Shown here in pieces: positions 24,709-33,640 of a stretch of 36,572 nucleotides of DNA. Source of the DNA: Anaerolineae bacterium (lineage in GTDB: Bacteria; Chloroflexota; Anaerolineae; Aggregatilineales; UBA2796); assembly GCA_025055255.1 (NCBI GenBank), contig JANWYI010000020.1:21440-58011 (forward strand), read 5' to 3'. Under the pieces are notes generated by a model. That model saw only the letters and a list, made by a program, of their open reading frames with translations, searched no databases and was not told the origin of the DNA. Position 1 is the stretch's first letter. Each line of letters starts with the position of its first letter. The translations under genes were made by a program, and so were the position numbers.

Positions 24709-24715
24709 TGGCGGA

Positions 24716-24721
24716 ATTGTA
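24716..24721 (-). promoter_or_regulatory. -10 element giving a probable leaderless rfaE2 transcript
   Basis: The minus strand reads TACAAT, with 7 bases to the ATG at 24708. No ribosome binding site is present. No clear -35 can be named. Confidence 0.35.
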
Positions 24722-24764
24722 GCGCGCCTCACAGCGCAACGCTAGAGCAACTCGGTGCGCTGCG

Positions 24765-25055
24765 CTAAATGCGGTCGCGTTTGCGCTTGACCCTAATGCG
24801 GCGATCAGGCTGCTTGCGCACCCAAGCGAGGTAGCGCTGAATGTCAGGGTCTTGCTGGAGCGCCTCGATGGTGTACTTGTGACGTGCTAGAGTCCGATTG
24901 GTGAAGAACTTGTGCAGTGTGGCGTGGCACGGACTGCACAAACCGACGGTCTCAGTGCCACCTTCAGACTTCGGCACCAGATGATGACGGCTCAGATGGC
25001 TGACCTGCCTGCCACACAGCGCGCAGACTAGGATAGGTGTGCGTTCTTTGGACAT
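24765..25055 (-). CDS. Small HNH endonuclease-like protein
   Basis: 96 residues with the HNH zinc/metal fold: C11xxC14, then RHHLVPKSEGGTETVG (H24/H25), then C40xxC43-H44...H48. The two CxxC pairs should hold a structural zinc and the histidines form the nuclease site. The basic tail (RIRVKRKRDR) suits nucleic-acid binding. The protein is a bare HNH domain with no restriction-modification or phage gene nearby, so its role (repair, defence or host-gene nicking) is open. The ATG at 25055 follows GGAG at eight bases. Its stop lies about 57 bp upstream of the rfaE2 start, on the same strand. Confidence 0.82.
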   Translation of the reverse strand: MSKERTPILVCALCGRQVSHLSRHHLVPKSEGGTETVGLCSPCHATLHKFFTNRTLARHKYTIEALQQDPDIQRYLAWVRKQPDRRIRVKRKRDRI

Positions 25056-25152
25056 GATGTTCGCTCCGCGCTCAATTTTAGCAGATCACATGCCACATTT
25101 TCGCAGTTTTGTAACGATTTACCGCTCACCTTATCCGATACTATGACGCTTG

Positions 25153-25161
25153 TGCTAAGAT
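25153..25161 (+). promoter_or_regulatory. Extended -10 promoter of the cpaF-like gene
   Basis: TGCTAAGAT (TGn plus a -10 hexamer), with no evident -35. Transcription would begin near 25168, giving a leader of about 95 bases that includes GAGGAG before the ATG. Confidence 0.42.
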
Positions 25162-25263
25162 GAAAGCGTCCATGTGCAATCGAACCAGTAACGTCAATTT
25201 TCTGAGGCACAGCCTGCCTCAAGGGACTTATCGCACGTCAAGGAATGCCACAGAGGAGCTATC

Positions 25264-26718
25264 ATGGGATCACCTTTATTACGCCGTCCGAACAAGCCTG
25301 CTGAGGAAGCGCGCAAACCTGCGCCTGAGGTGCGTCCGAGCGATGCGCCGCCGCCTACTGTTGAGAAACCTGTTGAGTCGCCGCAAGGCTACATTCCGCC
25401 ACCAAAGCGCCGCACAACGCCGCGCGTAGCCGAGTTACGCCGTCAACTGCGCCCTAAGCTGTTGGCGGCGCCGAACGAGGCAGATGAATGGCGGCGCGAC
25501 AATCCTGAGCATCAGAAGATCATCGTAGATCGGTTGAACTTGTTTTTGCAGCGCGCTAACTTACAATTGCCCAAGCCTGAGTACGACGAGCTGCGTGAGG
25601 CGCTTTTGGACGATATCCTCGGCTGGGGCGCCATTGATCCGCTCGTGCGCGACCGCTCCTACAGCGAGATAATGGTCAACGGACCGGACATCATCTTTGC
25701 TGAGCGGAAAGGCAAGCTGATTGAGACTGAGTACGTCTTCGACGACGAAGAACACGCAGACTGGGTCGCCCAGAAAATCGTGCGCCGCCTGATGCGCCGC
25801 TTTGACCGCGAGCATCCAATGACCGATGCACGCCTGCCTGACGGCTCGCGCGTCCATTTGATCCGCCGACCGTCTGCCCTGCAGGGCATCACCATGACCA
25901 TTCGCAAGTTCCCTGAGAAAGTGTTGACCGTGCAGGACTTGATCCGCTTCGGCTCGCTCACGCAAGAAGTGGCAGAGTTCCTACAGGCTTGCATCGTGGC
26001 GCGTCTGAACATCGTTGTGGCAGGCGGCACAGGTAGCGGCAAGACGACGTTGCTCAACGTGCTATCTTCGTTCATCCCAGAAGACGAGCGTATCGTGACC
26101 ATTGAGGACGCCGCTGAGCTGCAGCTGACTCAACGGCACGTCGTGCGCCTTGAGACAGCGCCGCCTGTGCCGGGCGCTAAAGATGGCACAGGACAGCTCG
26201 TCATCCGCGACTTGGTGCGAGGCAGTCTGCGCATGCGTCCAGATCGAATTGTGATCGGCGAGTGCCGCGGCGGCGAGGCGCTGGACATGCTCCAAGCCAT
26301 GAACACTGGTCATGACGGCTCACTGACAACTGTTCACGCCAACTCGCCGCGCGACGCCATCGCGCGCCTTGAGACGCTCACGCTAATGGCAGGTGTTGAC
26401 TTGCCCGTTAATGTGGTGCGCCGCCAAATTGCCAGCGCAGTCCAGCTGATCATTCAGCAGGCACGCCTGAAAGACGGCAGCCGCAAGGTCGTCCAAATCT
26501 CTGAAATTCAGGGCATGGAAGGCGATAGCATCGTCATGCAGGACTTGTTCATCTACAGGACGCCTGATCACAAAGGGCCCGGACCGAGTTATGTAGGCGG
26601 CGGCACGCTGCAGCCGACAGGCTATCGCACCAAGTTCGGCGAACGTCTGGAGCAGGCAGGTTTCAAGCTCTCAGGCAAAATTTTCGGTGGCGGTGTGCCG
26701 AGCAGTAACAAAGCCTAG
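25264..26718 (+). CDS. cpaF: CpaF/TadA-type secretion ATPase
   Basis: Hexameric ATPase of the type II/IV secretion superfamily that powers Flp/tight-adherence pili, 484 residues. Residues 1-60 are Pro/Arg-rich and probably disordered. Then come the N-terminal helical domain ([24 protein letters not shown]), Walker A GGTGSGKT (254-261), the Asp-box [14 protein letters not shown], Walker B-like [15 protein letters not shown], and the His-box [10 protein letters not shown], as in CpaF. The ATG at 25264 follows GAGGAG at five bases. No tadB, tadC, prepilin or peptidase gene adjoins it, so it is an orphan here, unlike most tad loci. It may drive pili encoded elsewhere. Confidence 0.9.
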   Translation: MGSPLLRRPNKPAEEARKPAPEVRPSDAPPPTVEKPVESPQGYIPPPKRRTTPRVAELRRQLRPKLLAAPNEADEWRRDNPEHQKIIVDRLNLFLQRANLQLPKPEYDELREALLDDILGWGAIDPLVRDRSYSEIMVNGPDIIFAERKGKLIETEYVFDDEEHADWVAQKIVRRLMRRFDREHPMTDARLPDGSRVHLIRRPSALQGITMTIRKFPEKVLTVQDLIRFGSLTQEVAEFLQACIVARLNIVVAGGTGSGKTTLLNVLSSFIPEDERIVTIEDAAELQLTQRHVVRLETAPPVPGAKDGTGQLVIRDLVRGSLRMRPDRIVIGECRGGEALDMLQAMNTGHDGSLTTVHANSPRDAIARLETLTLMAGVDLPVNVVRRQIASAVQLIIQQARLKDGSRKVVQISEIQGMEGDSIVMQDLFIYRTPDHKGPGPSYVGGGTLQPTGYRTKFGERLEQAGFKLSGKIFGGGVPSSNKA

Positions 26719-26755
26719 CTCGTAGCGCTCAGTTTCAGTGCCAAAAGACAGTGTT

Positions 26756-26789
26756 GCGCGCTGAGGCATGTCGCCTGTGCTCAGCGCGC
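26756..26789 (+). terminator. Long GC-rich hairpin after cpaF
   Basis: GCGCGCTGAG and CTCAGCGCGC form a perfect 10-bp stem around 14 bases, starting 37 bp after the cpaF stop. There is no T-run after it. It lies just before the next promoter and probably ends or stabilises the cpaF transcript. Confidence 0.5.
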
Positions 26790-26808
26790 CGCGCATAGCG
26801 CCAAGTTA

Positions 26809-26817
26809 TGCTAAAAT
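26809..26817 (+). promoter_or_regulatory. Extended -10 promoter of the EamA transporter gene
   Basis: TGCTAAAAT; the start would be near 26824, about 20 bases before the ATG at 26844. No ribosome binding site is visible in the short leader. Confidence 0.45.
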
Positions 26818-26843
26818 AGGCGCGTGACAGTCGCCCAACTTTG

Positions 26844-27872
26844 ATGAGTACCACAATGACCAAACGCTCTCGCACAACACTGTCTCAGCGTTCTCGTGGA
26901 CGCACGCGCGAACGCTGGCTGGCAGGCGGCGCTCTGTTGAGCGTCGCTGCTATCTGGGGATCAACTTTTTTCATGGTCAAAGACGCCACGCAGAGCTTTC
27001 CCGTGTTCGCATTCCTGACTCTGCGGTTCGTCATTGCTGCACTGGTTTTGTTGCCATTTGTGCTGCGTGAGATACAGCGGCGTGGCACACTGCCTGCACG
27101 TCGTGACTGGGCGTGGGGCATTGGCGCAGGCGTTTTGTTCGCCGCAGGCTACATCTTCCAGACCTTTGCGCTGCGCACTGTGGACGCCGGACGGGCAGGT
27201 TTCATCACAGGCTTGTACGCAATCTTTGTGCCATTTTTGGGCTTAGTGGTGCTGCGGCGACCAATTGAGCGGCGCGTGCTGATCGGCGGCGCCCTAGCGT
27301 TTGTCGGCATGGTGCTGCTCGGCTATGCGCCGGGCGGCACTTTGCTAGGCGACCTTTTAGCGCTGCTCTGCGCTCTAGCATATGCAGGTCACATTTTGGC
27401 AATTGGCGAGATGCCGCGCAGCTCAGATTGGCGCTTTCTTGCCCTAGCGCAATCGTTGACCGTTGCTGTTCTGTGCGGCGTCCTCTTGCCGATCATGGCG
27501 GCTGTGCGCGCCTGCGATTTGGACGCCTGCGCAGCGTTGGCGCCGTTCGCTGACGCACTGCCTGCGAACTTGCCGTCAAACGTCCTGTTCGTTGCAGCCT
27601 TCACAGGCGTCCTCGCCACAGCTTTCGGCTTGATGGTGCAGGTCTGGGCACAACGGATTTTGCCTGCCAGCGATGCTGCGCTGATCTTCGCGCTTGAGGC
27701 ACCGTTTGCCGTTCTCTTCGGCGTGATCTTCCTGAATGAAGTGCTGACTCTCGTCGGCTTAGCAGGTTGTGTGCTGATCTTCAGCGGCACGCTCGTAGTG
27801 ACCGTTGGCGCGCCACAGACACTTGCCACTGATCAGAGTCTTGAGACTGTGCCAAGCGAAGCAGCGGACTAG
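26844..27872 (+). CDS. EamA/DMT-family drug/metabolite transporter
   Basis: Integral membrane exporter-type protein, 342 residues with ten predicted helices in two EamA repeats. Repeat 1 shows WGSTFFMVKDATQSFPVFAFLTLRF, the classic DMT start, and TGLYAIFVPFLGLVVLRRP at its end. Repeat 2 ends with SDAALIFALEAPFAVLFGVIFLNEVLT. A basic N-terminal tail of about 25 residues precedes helix 1. Substrates in this family are diverse (amino acids, nucleosides, drugs), so none is assigned. An in-frame TTG at 26841 directly precedes the chosen ATG. The stop codon shares CTAG with the converging DnaD-domain gene. Confidence 0.9.
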   Translation: MSTTMTKRSRTTLSQRSRGRTRERWLAGGALLSVAAIWGSTFFMVKDATQSFPVFAFLTLRFVIAALVLLPFVLREIQRRGTLPARRDWAWGIGAGVLFAAGYIFQTFALRTVDAGRAGFITGLYAIFVPFLGLVVLRRPIERRVLIGGALAFVGMVLLGYAPGGTLLGDLLALLCALAYAGHILAIGEMPRSSDWRFLALAQSLTVAVLCGVLLPIMAAVRACDLDACAALAPFADALPANLPSNVLFVAAFTGVLATAFGLMVQVWAQRILPASDAALIFALEAPFAVLFGVIFLNEVLTLVGLAGCVLIFSGTLVVTVGAPQTLATDQSLETVPSEAAD

Positions 27873-28582
27873 TCTGTCTCGCTGCGCTCAAAGTAGCTAC
27901 CGCGCAAGTATGGATCAACTTCAGGCTCAGCTGAGCGCGCAGGACGTGCGCTCGGCTTGCCTTCGGTCGCCCAGCGCCTCAAGATGGCATCCACGTAGCG
28001 CCATGTGCGGCGATTGTTCTCAACAGCAGCGCGAATGGCTTCCACGATCCAATCGTAAGGATAAGTGCGCTCAGCGTCAGCCAATAGCTCAGCGATCATC
28101 GGCGTAATGGCGCCGATGTTCTCTTCATAGAGCGTAAAGATGTTCGGTCGCTCTGGCACAAGGCGAATGGGATAGTCAGCGCTCTCAGGCTGCCAATCGC
28201 CGCGCTGCAGCGCTTCAATGGCGCGCCGTCCGCGCTCAGTATTCATGAAGTAGAGCGTCTCAACGCCGTTTGCTGTTGGCACCTCAGCAGCCAGCAGAGT
28301 CTCACGAGTCAGCGCGCGCGCCAATGCTGCGCGGACAGCGCGCTCTGCTTCAGCGGCGTCGTTGCCCATGCCTGCCATGAAAGTCGGATCGTCCAAGAAG
28401 TCGCGCAGACGCAGATAGCGGTAAGCGCTCTCGCGCTGCTGCAATGCCCAGAAGCAGTAGAGCGTCAACTTCAGCTCGGCTAGGTCATCAATGTAAGGCA
28501 GGAGATCGCTGAAGAAGCGCGTCGGCACGAGCGTTGTGTCGCGCTCACCTTTGGGAAAGCCGCTGAAGCGATGTCCGTTCAT
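27869..28582 (-). CDS. DnaD-domain replication protein
   Basis: 237 residues. The C-terminal part (about 145-205) matches the DnaD/DnaB_2 domain: IFTLYEENIGAITPMIAELLADAERTYP broken across two helices, then WIVEAIRAAVENNRRTWRYVDAILRRW, including the family W-Y-I/V-x-x-I-L pattern. This domain binds DNA and in Firmicutes helps load the replicative helicase. The N-terminal 120 residues look like a winged-helix region. The ATG at 28582 lies 8 bp after the dnaB stop, and its AGGAG overlaps that stop codon, so helicase and DnaD-like protein are translationally coupled. A helicase-loader role is inferred from this pairing. Confidence 0.83.
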   Translation of the reverse strand: MNGHRFSGFPKGERDTTLVPTRFFSDLLPYIDDLAELKLTLYCFWALQQRESAYRYLRLRDFLDDPTFMAGMGNDAAEAERAVRAALARALTRETLLAAEVPTANGVETLYFMNTERGRRAIEALQRGDWQPESADYPIRLVPERPNIFTLYEENIGAITPMIAELLADAERTYPYDWIVEAIRAAVENNRRTWRYVDAILRRWATEGKPSARPARSAEPEVDPYLRGSYFERSETD

Positions 28583-28590
28583 AAGCACTC

Positions 28591-29994
28591 CTAAATATCC
28601 GCGACGTTGCCGTGCTTCACTTCAAGGTCAACGAACTGAGTCAAGTCTTTGCGGAAATACAGCGAAAGTTTGCCTGTCGGTCCGTTGCGATGCTTGGCGA
28701 CGATCACTTCAGCTTGGTTAGGATACTCTGTATTCGGATTATACAACTCATCTCGATATAAAAATATTACTACGTCGCTATCCTGCTCAATGCTGCCCGA
28801 TTCGCGCAGGTCGGAGAGCTGCGGACGCTTGTCAGCGCGCTGCTCAACGGCGCGCGAGAGCTGCGCTGCGGCAAGGACTGGCACTTTCAGCTCGCGCGCC
28901 ATCTCTTTCAGGCTGCGCGAGATGTAGCTGATCTCTTGGACGCGGTTGATGTCAGCGCGCGTTGTGCCACTTGAGAGCAGCTGCAGGTAGTCTATGACAA
29001 CTAGATCGAGACCGCCTTCTTTCTTCAGGCGGCGGCAGCGCGCGCGCACTTGCTGCACGCTGATGCCTGGTGTATCGTCAATGAAGATTGGCAGCCGATT
29101 CAGCCGACTGGTTGCCTCAACAAAGCGCTCCCACTCGCGCTCCTCTAACTTGCCGTCGCGCAGGCGCTGTAAGTTAATGCCTGTCTCAATGCTGTAGAGT
29201 CGCTGCGTTATCTGTTCGTGTCCCATCTCTAGGCTGAACAAGGCAGTGCGTGCATTGGCAGAGCGCGCCGCGTTCAGCACTACGCTGAGCAAAAAGCTCG
29301 TCTTGCCGACGCCCGGTCGTGCCGCTACGATGATTAGGTCTGACTTTTGCAAGCCGCCTAAGAGCTTGTCAAGGTCGCTGAAGCGCGTCGGCAAGCCGAT
29401 GATCTCGCGCTGATTGAGATAGAGTTCCTCTAAGCGTCTGTAGAAGCTGTGAACGGCTTGCTCAAGTGGAATAATCTCTTGGCGCAAGCTCTCATCAGTG
29501 ACCGAGAAAAGCGTCACTTCCGCAGCGCTGAGCGCCTCTTGCAGATCGCGCGACTCGTCACGGGCAAAATCGGCAATTCTGCCCGCTGCTTCCATCAGAC
29601 GGCGCCGAACGGCGGCACGCCGCACAACTTGCGCATAAGTCTCGGCATACAGATAAGTGGGCGTGTTATTCGCCAGCTGCGCAATGTAGACAGCGCCGCC
29701 GACGTCGTCCAGCTTGTTGCGCCGCCGCAATTCCTCAGTCACTGTGAGCAAGTCCACAGCATCGTCACGCTCAGCCAGCGCCAGCATAGCTTCCCAAATC
29801 CAGCGATGCTTCAGCTCGTAAAAGTCATCAGGCTGCAGGATGCTGGTCAGCTCAAGCAGAATTTCGGGGTAGATCAAGACGGCGCCAAGCACAGCTTCCT
29901 CCGCCTCTAGCGAGTGCGGACCGAGCTTTACCGCAGGCGCCTTGGGCGACCGCTCTTGCGCAGGCTGTGCGCTTGTATCAGTTGGACTGCTCAT
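28591..29994 (-). CDS. dnaB: Replicative DNA helicase DnaB
   Basis: Hexameric helicase that unwinds DNA ahead of the replisome. About 467 residues from the ATG at 29994. The N-terminal helical domain starts with PHSLEAEEAVLGAVL. The RecA-like core has Walker A ARPGVGKT (about 225-232), FSLEMGHEQITQRL, Walker B DLVVIDYLQLL, and PVLAAAQLSRAVEQR with DLRESGSIEQDSDVV, all textbook DnaB motifs. No intein interrupts the gene. The start is uncertain: no clear ribosome site precedes 29994, and an in-frame GTG lies at 30048. It follows the DUF151 nuclease gene by 75 bp and is coupled to the DnaD-like gene. Confidence 0.96.
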   Translation of the reverse strand: MSSPTDTSAQPAQERSPKAPAVKLGPHSLEAEEAVLGAVLIYPEILLELTSILQPDDFYELKHRWIWEAMLALAERDDAVDLLTVTEELRRRNKLDDVGGAVYIAQLANNTPTYLYAETYAQVVRRAAVRRRLMEAAGRIADFARDESRDLQEALSAAEVTLFSVTDESLRQEIIPLEQAVHSFYRRLEELYLNQREIIGLPTRFSDLDKLLGGLQKSDLIIVAARPGVGKTSFLLSVVLNAARSANARTALFSLEMGHEQITQRLYSIETGINLQRLRDGKLEEREWERFVEATSRLNRLPIFIDDTPGISVQQVRARCRRLKKEGGLDLVVIDYLQLLSSGTTRADINRVQEISYISRSLKEMARELKVPVLAAAQLSRAVEQRADKRPQLSDLRESGSIEQDSDVVIFLYRDELYNPNTEYPNQAEVIVAKHRNGPTGKLSLYFRKDLTQFVDLEVKHGNVADI

Positions 29995-30069
29995 GGGCAA
30001 GGCGCAGACAAAAACAGAGCAAGGCAGCCTGAGCCGCCTGCCCTGCACGGCTTCAGCTGATGTGCCTGC

Positions 30070-30603
30070 TCACTCTTTCTCAGGCTCATCATCGTCGAAG
30101 AGCGTCTCTACGAAGTCCTTGAAAATGCTCAGCTTGTCGTCGTCTTCTTTGGTCTCAGGCGGCGGCGCGCTCGGATCGCTCTCGATCTCTTGATCGGGCA
30201 GAATTGCCGCGCGATCCATGACTGCCTCGTGGACGTAAATCGGGACGCGCACGCGCACTGCCAGCGCAATAGCATCGCTCGGACGCGAGTCCACGTCAAT
30301 TGTGCGTCCATTCACGTCCATCACGATGCGCGCATAATAGACATCATCGCGCAGATCATTGATGAAAATGTACTGCACGCGCGCGCCTAGCGTGCTGATG
30401 AGCGATTTGAGCAAGTCGTGCGTCAGCGGGCGCGGTGAGCCCTGTCCTTGCAGCTCTGCCGTGATAGCATCCGACTCGCACGGACCGATCCAGATCGTCA
30501 GGTAGCGCTCTTGCGCGGTATCCTTGAGGACGACCAGCCGATGCGGCGACATCAGGCTGACACGAATACTGTCAATTATCACCTCGACCATATTGTCATT
30601 CAT
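30070..30603 (-). CDS. Bifunctional nuclease family protein (DUF151)
   Basis: 177 residues with the DUF151 core: [43 protein letters not shown] and [20 protein letters not shown]. Members in plants and bacteria show DNase/RNase activity in vitro and have been tied to stress responses; the biological target here is unknown. The last ~40 residues are very acidic ([14 protein letters not shown]) and probably disordered. The ATG at 30603 has GAGG six bases upstream. An extended -10 promoter at 30675-30683 would start the transcript about 65 bases before it, and dnaB and the DnaD-like gene follow, possibly in one operon. Confidence 0.9.
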   Translation of the reverse strand: MNDNMVEVIIDSIRVSLMSPHRLVVLKDTAQERYLTIWIGPCESDAITAELQGQGSPRPLTHDLLKSLISTLGARVQYIFINDLRDDVYYARIVMDVNGRTIDVDSRPSDAIALAVRVRVPIYVHEAVMDRAAILPDQEIESDPSAPPPETKEDDDKLSIFKDFVETLFDDDEPEKE

Positions 30604-30674
30604 GCGCCACCTCAAATCCAGTCCTGCTTGCGCACAGGCTACAGGATAAGCATAATCTTTTGAGCGATACTATC

Positions 30675-30683
30675 AGTATAGCA
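30675..30683 (-). promoter_or_regulatory. Extended -10 promoter upstream of the DUF151-dnaB genes
   Basis: The minus strand reads TGCTATACT, identical to the deoC -10 at 4694-4702. The start would be near 30668. Confidence 0.5.
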
Positions 30684-30848
30684 CATCTTGCCGCAATAGG
30701 AAACCACAAGGCTTATCTGTGCAACTGCACACCTTGTTCAGCGTGCTAGAGCAAGAGTGCCAGACGCTGCTTGACAAAATTACAGCGCGCTGTTGAATCC
30801 TGCAAGTGTGCGTCTGTTTGACCGAAAAGACTTTTGGGATAGATACCT

Positions 30849-32459
30849 GTGGACATCATTGAATCGACGATAGAGACACATTCAGAGACGTTCCGCGCCA
30901 ACGCAGCACACAACCGCGATCTTGCACAAGAGCTGCGCGCGCGCCTAGCTGCTGTGCGGCAAGGCGGCGGCGAACGCGCGCGCAAGCGCCACGCTGAGCA
31001 AGGTAAGCTCTTCGTGCGCGAGCGAATTGATCGCCTGCTGGACGAAGGCAGTCCGTTCCTAGAGCTTTCGCCATTGGCGGCATGGGATATGTACGATAAC
31101 GAGGCGCCATGCGCAGGCATTGTCACAGGCATCGGGCGCGTGGCAGGGCGTGAGTGCATGATCATCGCCAATGACGCGACTGTCAAAGGCGGCACGTACT
31201 ACCCGATGACGGTCAAGAAGCACCTGCGCGCGCAGCAGATCGCTGAAGAAAATCGTCTGCCATGCCTGTACTTAGTGGATAGCGGCGGCGCTTTCTTGCC
31301 GCTGCAGGATGAAGTTTTCCCAGACGCGAATCACTTCGGGCGCATTTTTTACAACCAGGCGCGCATGAGCGCCATGGGCATCCCGCAGATTGCTGTGGTC
31401 ATGGGCAGTTGCACAGCAGGCGGCGCTTACATCCCTGCCATGAGCGATGAGACAATCATCGTCAAAGGCACAGGCACAATTTTTCTAGGCGGTCCGCCGC
31501 TAGTGAAAGCAGCCACAGGCGTGGACATCTCAGCTGAGGAGCTAGGCGGCGCCGATGTCCATACGCAGCGCTCAGGCGTAGCCGATCACTATGCACTGGA
31601 CGACCAAGACGCGCTGATCCAGTGCCGCAACATCGTGGCGACGCTCAACACGCGCAAGCAAATCGCGCTTGACGTGGCGCCGCCGCAGCCGCCGCGCTAC
31701 GATCCTGAGGAAATCTACGGCATTTTGCCGCGCACTTTCCGCGAGACCTACGACGTGCGCGAGCTGATCGCGCGCATTGTAGATGGCAGCCAATTCCGCG
31801 AGTTCAAAGCGCGCTATGGTGAGACTTTAGTCTGCGGCTTCGCGCGGATCGAAGGCTATCTGGTCGGGATTGTGGCGAATAACGGCGTGCTGTTCAGCGA
31901 GTCGGCGCTGAAAGGCACGCATTTTATTGAGCTGTGCGCAGCGCGCGGCATTCCACTGCTCTTCCTGCAGAACATCACAGGCTTCATGGTCGGTCAGGAG
32001 TATGAGGCAGGCGGCATTGCCAAAGATGGCGCCAAGATGGTGAACGCAGTTGCCAATGCGCGCGTGCCGAAGATCACAGTCATTGTAGGTGGCTCGTTCG
32101 GCGCAGGCAACTACGCCATGTGCGGACGCGCCTACGCGCCGCGCTTTTTGTTCACCTATCCGAATGCGCGCATCAGCGTGATGGGCGGCGAACAAGCGGC
32201 GAACGTGCTGCTGACCATCAAACTCGATCAGCTGGCGCGCAGCGGCGAGCCGCCGCTCACGCCTGAGCAGCAAGCCGCCTTCAAAGCGCCGATCCTTGAA
32301 AAGTATGAGCGCGAAGGCAATCCGTACTACGCTACAGCGCGCCTGTGGGATGATGGAATCATTGATCCGCCGCAGACGCGCCGAGTCGTCGGCTTGGCGC
32401 TCTCAGCCTGCCTGAACGCGCCAATTGAGCCAACTGCATATGGCGTCTTCCGCATGTAA
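30849..32459 (+). CDS. Acyl-CoA carboxylase, carboxyltransferase (beta) subunit, methylcrotonyl-CoA type
   Basis: Carboxyltransferase half of a biotin-dependent acyl-CoA carboxylase, 536 residues. It has the crotonase-fold landmarks of the MCC group: [70 protein letters not shown] and [13 protein letters not shown], then [15 protein letters not shown] in the C-terminal half. These favour 3-methylcrotonyl-CoA (leucine breakdown) over propionyl-CoA, though closely related enzymes exist. The start is a GTG at 30849 with a weak purine stretch. The biotin carboxylase subunit is not in the window. The last ~60 codons were copied into the tandem duplication downstream. The adjacent liv-type importer is too distant to infer coupling. 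Confidence 0.88.
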   Translation: MDIIESTIETHSETFRANAAHNRDLAQELRARLAAVRQGGGERARKRHAEQGKLFVRERIDRLLDEGSPFLELSPLAAWDMYDNEAPCAGIVTGIGRVAGRECMIIANDATVKGGTYYPMTVKKHLRAQQIAEENRLPCLYLVDSGGAFLPLQDEVFPDANHFGRIFYNQARMSAMGIPQIAVVMGSCTAGGAYIPAMSDETIIVKGTGTIFLGGPPLVKAATGVDISAEELGGADVHTQRSGVADHYALDDQDALIQCRNIVATLNTRKQIALDVAPPQPPRYDPEEIYGILPRTFRETYDVRELIARIVDGSQFREFKARYGETLVCGFARIEGYLVGIVANNGVLFSESALKGTHFIELCAARGIPLLFLQNITGFMVGQEYEAGGIAKDGAKMVNAVANARVPKITVIVGGSFGAGNYAMCGRAYAPRFLFTYPNARISVMGGEQAANVLLTIKLDQLARSGEPPLTPEQQAAFKAPILEKYEREGNPYYATARLWDDGIIDPPQTRRVVGLALSACLNAPIEPTAYGVFRM

Positions 32460-32467
32460 TTGGTACT

Positions 32468-32773
32468 ATGTTCATCGGTATCTGCCTTATCGAGCTTCAC
32501 TTGCCAGGTGTCACGTCGCTCAAGGAAAAACGCGGCATCTTGAAAGCTATCCTAGCGCGGTTACATCGAGAGTTCAATGTGAGCGCAGCTGAGGTCGCTC
32601 TACATGACGTCTGGCAATCTGCCAGCATTGGCATAGCGACGGTCAGCACGAGTGCGGCGCATGCGAACAACTTGCTGGAAAACGCGCTAAGCTGGCTAGA
32701 GCACAATCGCCCTGATCTGGACATGGTGGCGCACAGCATCGAGATTGTGCCGTTCGGCACAGTGGCAGAGTAG
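32468..32773 (+). CDS. DUF503 domain protein
   Basis: 101 residues covering a complete DUF503 domain: MFIGICLIELHLPGVTSLKEKR, ILKAILARLHREFNVSAAEVALHD, SIGIATVSTSAAHANNLLENALSWLE. Members (YlxP-like) are often near ribosome-maturation genes, but their function is not established. It starts 8 bp after the carboxylase stop, with no strong ribosome site, so it may be translated by coupling. A second, broken copy lies at 33301-33598 as part of a tandem duplication, so this is the functional one. Confidence 0.88.
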   Translation: MFIGICLIELHLPGVTSLKEKRGILKAILARLHREFNVSAAEVALHDVWQSASIGIATVSTSAAHANNLLENALSWLEHNRPDLDMVAHSIEIVPFGTVAE

Positions 32774-32822
32774 CATGACGTGAGGCATGGCAAGTTGGCT
32801 CACAAACTCATGGAGCGGACTT

Positions 32823-33203
32823 ATGCCTGTGACACAGGTGTTAGAAGCTGATGGACGCATTTTGCGCCTCACTCTTGCCGATCCATGGTCGGTTGAAGAA
32901 ATGATAGCAGCCTTCAAGGAGTCCGAGCGCTACCTCAATGCGGCTACCAAGCCAATCCATCTGCTCGCAGACCTGACTCGGACTGCTCGTCCGCCTCAAG
33001 GTGTGATGCGCGCCCGCGAGGCGCCGAACTTGCGCCATCCAATGGGCGGCGAGATTGCTATCTTCGGCGTGAACCTTACCGGGCGCATCATGGCAGAGAC
33101 TGTGCTACGCTTGGCGCGCTTCAAGCGTGCGCACTTCTTCGAGAGCGAGGCAGAAGCGCTCGCCTATCTCAACAACTTGATCGCGCAAGAGACCACTGCT
33201 TAG
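32823..33203 (+). CDS. SpoIIAA-like (STAS/SEC14-fold) protein, copy 1
   Basis: 126-residue cytosolic protein. The pattern LEADGRILRL.LADPWSVEEM, KPIHLLADLTR, HPMGGEIAIFGVN and FKRAHFFESEAEALAYL is that of SpoIIAA-like proteins (fold related to STAS domains), whose biochemical role is largely unknown. The ATG at 32823 follows GGAG at seven bases; upstream codons are not conserved in the paralogue. It is about three quarters identical by hand count to the protein at 33641-34021. Both have the same length and an identical last 19 residues. Differences cluster in the central helices, suggesting both are under constraint but diverging. Confidence 0.8.
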   Translation: MPVTQVLEADGRILRLTLADPWSVEEMIAAFKESERYLNAATKPIHLLADLTRTARPPQGVMRAREAPNLRHPMGGEIAIFGVNLTGRIMAETVLRLARFKRAHFFESEAEALAYLNNLIAQETTA

Positions 33204-33300
33204 CACAGCTGGCAGGCAACGACAAACACCTTGCTACGATAGCGCGCCTGTAGGACAGCGGATTCGTTGATCCGCCACAGACGCGCCAACTGAGATCACT

Positions 33301-33598
33301 TCGTTTATCAGTATTTGTCTCATTGAGCTTCACGTGCCGAGTGTCACACAAAAATGCAGCATGTCCAAAAGCTATCTTGGCGCATCTGCACTGAGAGTTC
33401 AGCGCGAGTGCAGCTGAGGTAACATTGCATGACATCTAGCGATCTGCTAGTATCGGTCTGGCAACAGTCAGCATGAGCGCGGCGCAGGCAGACAACTTGA
33501 CGGAAAACGCGCTGAGTTGGCTCAAGAAAAACTGTTCTGACCTAGACATAGTGGCACACTGTATTGAGGTCGCGCTGTTCACTACTATTGGAGAATAG
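33301..33598 (+). pseudogene. Decayed second copy of the DUF503 gene
   Basis: Aligns over its whole length with 32468-32773. The ATG has become TCG at 33301-33303. The beginning still reads FISICLIELHVPSVT in frame, but small deletions then shift the frame and in-frame stops appear (for example TGA in the stretch after CAT GAC ATC). The end again matches (AACTTGACGGAAAACGCGCT against AACTTGCTGGAAAACGCGCT) and stops with TAG at 33596-33598. No ribosome site or start survives. Confidence 0.85.
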
Positions 33599-33640
33599 TA
33601 TGACGCGGCAAGTCAACCTGCAAACTCATGGAGCAGACTT

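Larger units (their letters stand above)
32331..33232 (+). repeat. Tandem duplication, copy 1
   Basis: Left unit of a roughly 0.9-kb tandem duplication. It holds the end of the carboxylase gene, intact DUF503, the first SpoIIAA-like gene, and about 30 bp after its stop (33204-33232) that match the end of the glycosyltransferase gene, whose true copy lies at 34022-34050. The junction with copy 2 is near 33233. Confidence 0.85.

Noticed and set aside
30849-32459. Propionyl-CoA or acetyl-CoA carboxylase beta subunit
   Set aside because: Motifs such as [16 protein letters not shown] and [14 protein letters not shown] fit the methylcrotonyl-CoA group better, although exact substrate cannot be proved from sequence.
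33204-33640. Intergenic region as an insertion-sequence remnant
   Set aside because: Similarity to the neighbouring segment 32331-33232 explains nearly all of it, and there are no terminal inverted repeats or transposase traces.
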